From the NCBI GenBank assembly GCA_902782895.1, contig CACZPA010000150.1:1-9543 (forward strand): 9,543 bases of DNA, given 5' to 3'. Of the stretch, positions 1 to 7,415 are shown piece after piece; position 1 is the first letter of the stretch, and every line of letters starts with the position of its first letter. The notes under the pieces were generated by a model. The model was not told where the DNA came from. It saw only the letters and a list, made by a program, of their open reading frames with translations, and ran no database searches. Made by a program: the position numbers and the translations under genes. This DNA comes from an uncultured Eubacteriales bacterium. Lineage in GTDB: Bacteria; Bacillota; Clostridia; Lachnospirales; Bianqueaceae.

Positions 1-1
1 A

Positions 2-1177
2 AGAGGAGTCCGCGCGCCGATCATCCGTGAGGGTGACGACATTGCCGAGATCGTTGTAAACAGCGTGATCGGAGCTGCCGAGGGAGAAGGTTTTGAACTG
101 AGAGACCGTGATGTTGTCGCGGTTACAGAGGCGGTTGTCGCACGTGCACAGGGCAACTACGCAACGGTTGACCAGATCGCCAAGGATGTGCATGAGAAAT
201 TCGGCGATGAGCCGGTCGGAGTACTGTTCCCGATCCTGAGCCGCAACCGTTTTGCCATCTGCCTGCGCGGTATCGCGAAGGGTTGCCGCAAGGTAGTGCT
301 GATGCTTTCCTATCCGTCTGATGAAGTCGGCAACCATCTGATCTCTCTCGATCAGCTGGACGAGAGCGGAATCAATCCGTGGAGCGACGTTCTGGATGAG
401 AAGCAGTTCAAGGATACTTTCGGCGATCCTTGCCATCCTTTCACCGGCGTGAATTATGTTTCTTATTATAAGGGCGTTATCGAAGAAGCCGGAGCGGAGG
501 CGGAGATCGTATTTGCCAACAACCCTAAGGCGATTCTGGCCTACACCAAGAATGTCCTGACCTGCGATATCCATTCCCGCGAGAGAACCCGCCGGATCCT
601 GCAGCAGGCCGGCGCGGAGAAGGTTTATACCCTGACCGATATTCTGAGCAAAAGCGTAGACGGCAGCGGATACAATGACAAATACGGACTGCTCGGTTCC
701 AACAAGGCGACGGAGGACCGCGTCAAGCTGTTCCCGATCCATTGCCAGGAGGTCGTGGACCGCATGCACAAGATGTTCGCGGAGCGGACCGGCAAGAATA
801 TCGAAGTCATGATCTATGGCGACGGAGCGTTCAAGGATCCGGTCGGAGAGATCTGGGAACTGGCGGATCCGGTTGTTTCTCCGGCATATTCCGAAGGCCT
901 GTCCGGACGTCCGAACGAAGTCAAGCTTAAGTATCTGGCGGACAATGATTTCAGCGATCTCGCCGGTGCTGAGCTGCAGAACGCGATCACGGAATACATC
1001 AAGGAGAAGGACCGCAAGGCACAGAACCTGACCGGCAATATGATCTCTGAAGGCACGACGCCGAGACGCCTGACCGATCTGATCGGATCTCTGGCGGATC
1101 TGACGAGCGGCAGCGGAGACAAGGGAACGCCGATCGTTCTGATTCAGGGATATTTCGACAATTATTCCAAGGATTAA
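2..1177 (+). CDS. Coenzyme F420-0:L-glutamate ligase (CofE) family protein, 5'-truncated by the window edge
   Basis: The frame is open to the left edge of the window and ends at TAA 1175-1177, leaving 391 visible residues. An apparent GTG start at 65 is probably internal: the codons before it (from base 2) read RGVRAPIIREGDDIAEIVV, which is family-like and continuous with the downstream protein, so I infer the true start lies outside the window. The protein resembles the F420_ligase family. Visible family-like stretches are IREGDD near the visible N-terminus, DRDVVAVTEAVVARAQGNY about 40 residues in, and a glycine-rich C-terminal part (LTGNMISEGTTPRRLTDLIG). Characterised CofE adds glutamates to coenzyme F420-0 using GTP. 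Most Clostridia are not known to make F420, so the true substrate here is uncertain and could be another acid acceptor. There is no signal peptide or membrane segment in the visible part. The gene is followed by a terminator-like hairpin, so it is probably in a separate transcription unit from dnaG. Family assignment is fairly secure; the substrate is not. Confidence 0.82.
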   Translation, partial: RGVRAPIIREGDDIAEIVVNSVIGAAEGEGFELRDRDVVAVTEAVVARAQGNYATVDQIAKDVHEKFGDEPVGVLFPILSRNRFAICLRGIAKGCRKVVLMLSYPSDEVGNHLISLDQLDESGINPWSDVLDEKQFKDTFGDPCHPFTGVNYVSYYKGVIEEAGAEAEIVFANNPKAILAYTKNVLTCDIHSRERTRRILQQAGAEKVYTLTDILSKSVDGSGYNDKYGLLGSNKATEDRVKLFPIHCQEVVDRMHKMFAERTGKNIEVMIYGDGAFKDPVGEIWELADPVVSPAYSEGLSGRPNEVKLKYLADNDFSDLAGAELQNAITEYIKEKDRKAQNLTGNMISEGTTPRRLTDLIGSLADLTSGSGDKGTPIVLIQGYFDNYSKD

Positions 1178-1202
1178 TTTTGACATAAAAATAAAAAGGA
1201 TG

Positions 1203-1239
1203 CGGATGCTGAGTGTCGAATAAACTATAATAGCATCCG
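1203..1239. repeat. Perfect 8-bp inverted repeat with 21-base spacer in the dnaG leader
   Basis: CGGATGCT at 1203-1210 is the exact reverse complement of AGCATCCG at 1232-1239. The spacer (1211-1231) ends in TATAAT, which directly abuts the right arm. The left arm is preceded by a second GGATGC (1198-1203), giving a tandem GGATGC pair at 1198-1209, so the left half could pair in two registers. The arms could be a dimeric operator in DNA, or a stem with a 21-base loop if transcribed from upstream. The repeat is directly visible; any function is inference. Confidence 0.75.
1226..1231 (+). promoter_or_regulatory. Candidate -10 box (TATAAT) for the dnaG-rpoD operon
   Basis: A perfect TATAAT lies 68 bases before the dnaG start, in the only sizeable gap of the window. 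It predicts a transcript start near 1238. No good -35 hexamer sits 15-19 bases upstream: the 17-base position (1203-1208) reads CGGATG, which is the left arm of the inverted repeat. There is no TGN extension. A perfect TTGACA does occur at 1180-1185, but it is 40 bases away, too far for normal sigma-A recognition. The promoter may need an activator, or the box may be chance in an AT-rich gap. Confidence 0.4.
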
Positions 1240-1244
1240 AATGG

Positions 1245-1281
1245 GGAGCAGAGTCCATGCCGGGTTCTGCTCCTTTTCTTT
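1245..1281 (+). terminator. Intrinsic-terminator-like hairpin between the CofE-family gene and dnaG
   Basis: GGAGCAGAGTCC (1245-1256) pairs with GGGTTCTGCTCC (1262-1273) as a 12-bp stem with two G-U pairs and a 5-base loop, followed by TTTTCTTT (1274-1281). This is the classic form of a rho-independent terminator on the + strand; the minus strand has no matching U-tract. It lies 68 bases after the upstream stop codon and only 4 bases before the dnaG ribosome site. It could end the upstream transcript, act as an attenuator limiting dnaG-rpoD, or, if transcription starts near 1238, form a protective 5' hairpin on the operon mRNA. E. coli also has a terminator between rpsU and dnaG that lowers primase expression, so a partial terminator here has precedent. 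Confidence 0.8.
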
Positions 1282-1299
1282 AGGGAAGGAGGGAGACAG

Positions 1300-3060
1300 A
1301 TGTATTATCCGGACGAGAAGGTTCAGGAAGTACGCGACAGGAGTGATATCGTCAGCGTTGTGTCGCGCTACGTGTCCCTGACCCGCCGCGGCAACAATTA
1401 TTTCGGTCTGTGTCCCTTTCATTCCGAGAAGACACCGTCGTTTTCGGTAAACGCGCCGGGACAGTTCTTTCACTGCTTCGGATGCGGCGTGGGCGGCAAT
1501 GTATTTACCTTTCTGCAGAGGATGGAGAATATCACATTCCCGGAGGCGCTCCAGCAGCTTGCGGAGGAGGCGCATATCGAGCTTCCGCAGAGCGAGATGT
1601 CCCCGGAGGAGAAGGCCAGAGTAGACCGCAGGGAGAAGATGCGGCTCGCCAATCGCGACGCCGCGCGTTTCTTTTACATGCAGCTGACACAGAGTCCTTA
1701 CGCGCAGCCGGCGAGAGATTATCTGGATTCCCGCAAGGTTACGACGGAATATCTGAAGAAATTCGGCCTGGGCTACGCGCCGATCTCGAGGAGTCAGCTG
1801 GGTAATTATCTGATGAACAAGGGCTATTCCGCTGAGCTGTTGAAAAGCCTTAACCTGATCGGCGGCGATAACGGCAGGTATTATGACAGGTTTTTCAACC
1901 GTGTCATGTTTCCGATCTTCGATGTAAGGGGCAATGTCATCGCTTTCGGCGGACGTGTCATCGGCAAGGGTGAACCGAAGTATCTGAATTCTTCGGATAC
2001 GGAGCTTTTCAACAAACGCAAGAATCTGTACGCGATGAATATCGCCAAGCGCAGCCGGCGCAAAGAGGCGCTGCTGGTCGAGGGATATATGGATGTTTTT
2101 TCCCTGCACCAGGCGGGCTTTGACAACGCGGTCGCTTCCCTCGGCACATCCCTGACCGGAGAGCAGGCAATGCTGATCCGCCGGTATTTTGAAGATGTCT
2201 GTGTGGTTTATGACAGTGACACGGCCGGTACGAATGCCGCCAGACGCGCCATTCCGATCCTGGAGCAGGCAGGATTGCGGGTACGGGTCATGCAGGTGCC
2301 CGGCAATAAGGATCCTGACGATTATATCAAGGCTAACGGCCATGACGCCTTTGAGCAGCTCATCGAGAACGCGATGGATCCGGTCACTTTTGAACTGTCG
2401 CTGTCCAATATGAATACGGTCGACGGCCGGGTCGAAGCGCTGCGCACGATGAAAGACCGGTTGATGCGGATTCAGGATGATTCGGAGAGGCAGATTCATA
2501 TCCGGGACGTCGCCGCCAAGCTTCAGATCGATCCGCAGACACTTGCCCGAGAAGTTGAGGACGCCCGCAGATCCTTTGAGAGCACGGATTACTGGGATAA
2601 GCGCGACGCGATCCGCCCTAAGGGTAAAGAGGCCGGAGGAATCGGGATCGCGGAGTGTCAGGTGCTTGCACTGATGGTCCGTTTCCCGGCGATGCGCGGA
2701 CAGATAGCTGAGCGGCTTTCCGAGACGGATTTCCCGGAGGAGGACAAGATCGTTGTCACAGCCTTCCGGTATCTGAAGGACAGGCCGGAGGCCAAGGTGC
2801 TGGCCGGCGATCTGTTCAATCTGACAGAAGATGAGAAGGAGCAGGAGATTCTGTCCCGTGTCCTGGCGGTGCAGATTCCCGAGGATATCGCAGAGCTTTC
2901 CAAATTCGCGGCGGAATCCGTTCGGGTGATTCGCGGAGCGTCTTTGGACCGGCAGCTGCGGGAGTGCCAGGATGTCAGCAGAATGCAGAATCTGATCATA
3001 CAGAAGAAACAGTTGGAAACACTTGAATCGGCCTGGAATATACAGGCGGCTGTGCAGTAA
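1300..3060 (+). CDS. dnaG: DNA primase DnaG
   Basis: This 586-residue protein is the replicative primase, which makes the short RNA primers that DNA polymerase extends at the fork and works with the DnaB-type helicase. The N-terminal zinc domain is intact (C38, H41, C59, C62, in LCPFH and HCFGCG). The basic RNA-polymerase core follows, with FPIFDVRGNVIAFGGR around residues 204-219 and EPKYLNSSDTELFNK just after. The TOPRIM catalytic acids are present: E261 in LLVEGYMDV, D305 and D307 in VVYDSDTAG, and the KDPDD cluster at 337-341. Residues from about 450 form the less conserved C-terminal helicase-interaction domain. Length is normal for the family. The ATG start is supported by a strong AAGGAGGG site at 1286-1293, 6 bases upstream. 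A terminator-like hairpin ends just before this site, so readthrough or a very short leader is implied. rpoD follows after 24 bases, as in many bacteria. No TTA, CTA or TCA codons occur in the frame. Confidence 0.97.
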   Translation: MYYPDEKVQEVRDRSDIVSVVSRYVSLTRRGNNYFGLCPFHSEKTPSFSVNAPGQFFHCFGCGVGGNVFTFLQRMENITFPEALQQLAEEAHIELPQSEMSPEEKARVDRREKMRLANRDAARFFYMQLTQSPYAQPARDYLDSRKVTTEYLKKFGLGYAPISRSQLGNYLMNKGYSAELLKSLNLIGGDNGRYYDRFFNRVMFPIFDVRGNVIAFGGRVIGKGEPKYLNSSDTELFNKRKNLYAMNIAKRSRRKEALLVEGYMDVFSLHQAGFDNAVASLGTSLTGEQAMLIRRYFEDVCVVYDSDTAGTNAARRAIPILEQAGLRVRVMQVPGNKDPDDYIKANGHDAFEQLIENAMDPVTFELSLSNMNTVDGRVEALRTMKDRLMRIQDDSERQIHIRDVAAKLQIDPQTLAREVEDARRSFESTDYWDKRDAIRPKGKEAGGIGIAECQVLALMVRFPAMRGQIAERLSETDFPEEDKIVVTAFRYLKDRPEAKVLAGDLFNLTEDEKEQEILSRVLAVQIPEDIAELSKFAAESVRVIRGASLDRQLRECQDVSRMQNLIIQKKQLETLESAWNIQAAVQ

Positions 3061-3084
3061 AGGCACGGCAGAACGGGAGGAATC

Positions 3085-4163
<1,079 letters not shown>

Positions 4164-4164
<1 letters not shown>

Positions 4165-4865
4165 TGGACAGTCCGGTTAAACTGTCCCGCAGACTCGAGA
4201 CCGTAGCTGGTTTATTTGTCCCCGGCAGGACGATGGCGGATATCGGGACCGATCACGCGGGACTGCCGATCGCGCTGATACAGCGCGGTATATTCGAGAA
4301 CGCTGTGGCGGCGGATGTCCGGAAAGGCCCTTTGCAGGCGGCCGGGATGCATATCGCGGAAGCCGGGCTGACAGACAGGATCAAGGCTGTTCTGTCAGAC
4401 GGACTGGACAGCATCGCGCCGGAGCAGGCGGAAACGGTTTGTATGGCCGGTATGGGCGGATATCTGATCGCGGAGCTGATCGCAAGAGCGTCTGCGCAGA
4501 ATAAACTGGCCCATACTTCACAGCTTGTGCTGCAGCCGCAGTCGGAGATCGATCGTGTGCGCAGGCAGATTCACAGCAGCGGTTTCCGCATCGAGCAAGA
4601 GCGGATGGAGGAGGACCGCGGCAAGCTGTATACCGTTATCCGTGCCGTTCCGGGACAGGAGCGGTATGAAGAAGAGGAGTATCGGTTCGGACGGTGTCTC
4701 TTTGCAGACAGAGATCCGGTGTTCCGGATGCAGCTGGAGCGAATCGCGGCTCGTGACCGTAGCATTTTCAAGGGCCTCGGCAGCGGCAGTGAGGCCGGAG
4801 AGCTGGAAGAAGAGCTGAAACAGGCGGAAAGGATGCTGAATTCATGGAATGTACAGTCCGTATGA
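4164..4865 (+). CDS. trmK: tRNA (adenine(22)-N(1))-methyltransferase TrmK
   Basis: This 233-residue protein matches TrmK (COG2384), which uses S-adenosylmethionine to methylate N1 of adenine 22 in the D-arm of certain bacterial tRNAs. The SAM-binding motif is DIGTDHAGLPIAL (26-38), close to the usual DIGxDHAYLP; the glycine at residue 33 replaces the common tyrosine. AADVRKGPL (49-57) carries the acidic residue expected to contact the ribose. AGMGG (95-99) is the conserved family motif near the active site, followed by LVLQPQSE (121-128). The C-terminal third is charged and helical, consistent with the family's coiled-coil tail. The ATG overlaps the rpoD stop by one base (TGATG) and has only a weak GAAGG 13 bases upstream, so translation is probably coupled to rpoD. 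The last 22 bases overlap the next gene. trmK followed by a nif3-family gene downstream of sigA is common in Bacillota. Confidence 0.93.
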
Positions 4866-5641
4866 TCGCCGATTGGATGGCGGAGTGGGCAGATCCTTCC
4901 TGGGCCGAGAGCTATGATAACGTCGGCCTTCTGATCGGACACGAGGACGCGGTCGTCGATACCGTCGTGACAGCCCTTGATGTAACGGAAGACGCGATTG
5001 CCTACGCGGTGCGCGAAGGCGCGCAGATGCTGGTCTCCCATCATCCGCTGCTGTTTCACGCGGCCAGGACGATCGTGGACAGCGACAGGGACGGAGCGCG
5101 TCTGCTGACGCTGATCGAGAATCATCTGGCGGTCTGCACGGCGCATACGAATATGGACGCGGCGCTTGGCGGCACCAATGATATCGCGGCGGAGAAGCTG
5201 GGCCTGGCGGACGTCGTTCCGATCATACCGGTTTCCGGCGATGATTCCGGCGCGGGTATGGGCCGGATCGGTTTCCTGCCGCAATCCATGACGGTACGGC
5301 AGTTCGCGGAACGTGTAAAAGATGTTTTTGATATCCCTTCGGTCAGGATGATTTCGCCGGATCCGGACGCGGTTGTCCGGAAAGCGGCGCTCTGTACCGG
5401 CAAGGGTATGGATTTCTTCAAACCGGCGCGGTCGGCCGGAGCCGAGATCTATCTGACCGGCGATGTGACATACCATGAGGCGGAGGAAGCGATCGCGACA
5501 GGAGCTCACATCATCGACGCGGGTCATTTCGGGACAGAGTTTCCGATCGCGGAAGCAATCGCCCAGTATCTGCAGCAGCAGGACGAGACCCTGAAAGTCC
5601 TGCCGTACCGGGAGGCGCGGGATCCTTTTACCGTCGTCTGA
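4844..5641 (+). CDS. Nif3-like dinuclear metal centre protein (YqfO/YbgI family)
   Basis: This 265-residue protein belongs to the NIF3 family (COG0327), whose members form hexameric toroids with a two-metal site per subunit. Predicted ligands are visible: H66 and H67 in VSHHPLLF, H101 and D105 in HTNMD, and H228 and E232 in GHFGTE. ESYDNVGLLIG (22-32) and LTGDVTYHEA (204-213) are also typical. Some members are annotated as type 2 GTP cyclohydrolase, but the physiological role of most is unsettled and I would not assign an enzyme activity. B. subtilis YqfO is about 100 residues longer because of an inserted PII-like domain; this is the short form resembling E. coli YbgI. The ATG lies inside the trmK 3' end, with AAAGGA (4828-4833) 10 bases before it, so it has its own ribosome site despite the 22-base overlap. 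It is probably cytoplasmic, with no signal peptide or membrane segment. Confidence 0.93.
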   Translation: MECTVRMIADWMAEWADPSWAESYDNVGLLIGHEDAVVDTVVTALDVTEDAIAYAVREGAQMLVSHHPLLFHAARTIVDSDRDGARLLTLIENHLAVCTAHTNMDAALGGTNDIAAEKLGLADVVPIIPVSGDDSGAGMGRIGFLPQSMTVRQFAERVKDVFDIPSVRMISPDPDAVVRKAALCTGKGMDFFKPARSAGAEIYLTGDVTYHEAEEAIATGAHIIDAGHFGTEFPIAEAIAQYLQQQDETLKVLPYREARDPFTVV

Positions 5642-5688
5642 CCGGGTTCGGGACAGGGAATGCGTATACAGCAGAAAGGAGCAACATC

Positions 5689-7374
5689 ATGAGTGCGGTT
5701 CGTCTTACATTACATACCGGCAAGGTCATAGAAGTGCCTGCGGGTACGACATTGGAAGAGATCAGCAATATCCCCGGCGCGGTTGACAGCCCGTCTCCGG
5801 TCATGGCCGCAATGGTCAATGACAAGATGACAGAGTTGTCGTTCCCGATGATCGATGACGCGCGCGTCCTCTTTCTGACACTGGGAAATATGGACGGATA
5901 CCGGATTTTCCAGAGAAGCCTTATTATGCTGTTCCTGCGGTGCGCGTATGAGGTTCTGGGCAAGGATGTCCGGGTCTATGTAAAGTATGCTCTCAAAACG
6001 GGACTGTACTGCGATGTGGACGGTTCTAAGGAGATGGATACGGATCCTGAAAACTGTGCCCGCCGCATTAAAGAAAAAATGTGGTACTATGTCGATCATC
6101 CGGAGCCGATCTCCCAGATGCTTCTGGATCTGCCGGACGCAATCGATCTTTCCAAAGAGCAGAATATGCCGGCACGGACACGGCTTTTCACATACCGTCG
6201 CTTTTCCTATGTGCATATGTACCGGTTCGGACATTATGAGGACTATCTCTACGGGTTCATGCTGCCCAATTCGGCCAGACTCGGACATTTCGATCTGGAG
6301 GCGTACGCGGACGGCCTGATGCTGATGATGCCGTCGCGCACCTATCCGCACGATGTCCCGCAGGTCCCGGATATGCCGAAGCTTTTCTCCATCTTTGAGG
6401 AATCCAGAGACTGGAGCCGGATCCTGCACGTCGCGGATATCGGAGCGCTCAACGAGCAGATTTCGGACGGTAAGCTGCAGCAGCTGATTTATACTTCGGA
6501 AGCGCTGCACGCGAAGCATATCGCCAATATCGCGGAGGAGATCTCAGCGCGCGGCAATATCAAACTGGTTCTGATCGCGGGACCTTCGTCGTCCGGCAAA
6601 ACCACGTTTGCACGCAAGCTTGCGATCCAGCTGCTTGCGGAAGGCAAGACTCCGCATCTGATCTCTATTGACAACTATTTTGTGGACCGGGATGCCATGA
6701 TCCCGGATGAGAACGGCAAACTGGATTTCGAAGCATTTGACGCTGTCGATCTGGAGCGCTTCCAGAACGATATGAAGCAGCTTCTCTCCGGCAAAACGGT
6801 AGAAGTTCCCGTATTTGATTTCGTGACCGGCAAGCGTAAGGACAAGGGCCTGCCGATGACGCTTAAGGAGAACGATATCCTGATCCTGGAAGGAATCCAT
6901 TGCCTGAATGAAAAACTCAGCGAGATCATTCCGCGGGATGAGAAATTCAAAATCTACATCAGCGCGCTGACACAGCTGGGTATCGATGAGCATAACCGCA
7001 TCCCGACGACGGACGGACGCCTGCTGCGGAGAATCGTCCGCGATCACGCGCGGCGCGGTGTCTCGGCACAGGAGACGATCGCGAGGTGGGAGAGCGTGCG
7101 GCACGGGGAAGACCGGAACATTTTCCCGTATCAGGAAGAGGCCGATGTAATGTTCAATTCCGCACTTCCGTACGAGATGGCCGTGTTGAAACAGTTCGCC
7201 GAGCCGATGCTTTTCCGGATCCAGCATGGGACGCCGGAGTACGCGGAAGCCAGACGACTGATCAAATTCCTGGATTATTTCCAGGGCGTTTCGAGTGAAG
7301 AAGTACCGTCGACTTCGCTTCTGCGTGAATTCATCGGAGGCAGCGCCTACGAGAATCTGGACCACTTCGGATAA
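5689..7374 (+). CDS. TGS / ThrRS-like / uridine-kinase fusion (putative nucleoside kinase)
   Basis: The 561-residue protein has three parts. Residues 1-65 form a TGS-like beta domain. Residues about 70-225 resemble the second additional (editing-type) domain of threonyl-tRNA synthetase, including GLYCDVDG and YRFGHYEDYLYGFMLP. Residues about 290-500 form a phosphoribulokinase/uridine-kinase P-loop domain. Walker A is GPSSSGKTT (298-306), followed by the nucleoside-kinase DNYF (328-331) and a Walker-B-like ILILEGIHCLNE (397-408). Family members are usually annotated uridine kinase or nucleoside kinase, which would phosphorylate a nucleoside at the 5' position using ATP or GTP. The HxxxH metal motif used for editing by ThrRS is not evident, so I infer the middle domain is not an editing enzyme and may bind nucleotide or RNA. 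The ATG has a good AAAGGAG (5675-5681) 7 bases upstream. A 47-base gap without a terminator links it to the preceding gene. Architecture is confident; the exact substrate is not. Confidence 0.85.
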   Translation: MSAVRLTLHTGKVIEVPAGTTLEEISNIPGAVDSPSPVMAAMVNDKMTELSFPMIDDARVLFLTLGNMDGYRIFQRSLIMLFLRCAYEVLGKDVRVYVKYALKTGLYCDVDGSKEMDTDPENCARRIKEKMWYYVDHPEPISQMLLDLPDAIDLSKEQNMPARTRLFTYRRFSYVHMYRFGHYEDYLYGFMLPNSARLGHFDLEAYADGLMLMMPSRTYPHDVPQVPDMPKLFSIFEESRDWSRILHVADIGALNEQISDGKLQQLIYTSEALHAKHIANIAEEISARGNIKLVLIAGPSSSGKTTFARKLAIQLLAEGKTPHLISIDNYFVDRDAMIPDENGKLDFEAFDAVDLERFQNDMKQLLSGKTVEVPVFDFVTGKRKDKGLPMTLKENDILILEGIHCLNEKLSEIIPRDEKFKIYISALTQLGIDEHNRIPTTDGRLLRRIVRDHARRGVSAQETIARWESVRHGEDRNIFPYQEEADVMFNSALPYEMAVLKQFAEPMLFRIQHGTPEYAEARRLIKFLDYFQGVSSEEVPSTSLLREFIGGSAYENLDHFG

Positions 7375-7415
7375 GCGCAGACAGATATAGAATAGACAGA
7401 AAGGGCACGTACAAC

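Noticed and set aside
65..67. GTG as the start of the CofE-family gene
   Set aside because: The 21 codons before it are open and encode family-like sequence (RAPIIREGDD), so the gene continues past the left edge.
1241..1380. Short + strand open frame starting at ATG 1241 and running into dnaG in another frame
   Set aside because: It has no ribosome site, starts inside the terminator stem region and its sequence has no family resemblance.
3013..3044. Possible internal promoter for rpoD in the 3' end of dnaG (TTGGAA with a GAATAT or TATACA)
   Set aside because: The -10 matches are poor at proper spacing and the better TATACA would need a 20-base spacer. Not strong enough to list.
5642..5688. 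Promoter or terminator in the gap before the kinase fusion gene
   Set aside because: TATACA at 5665-5670 has no paired -35 and no stem-loop with a U-tract is visible. The gap appears to hold only a ribosome site.
7366..7393. Possible promoter before helD (TTCGGA-N16-TAGAAT)
   Set aside because: The -35 matches only half the consensus. It is mentioned under helD but not listed as a feature.
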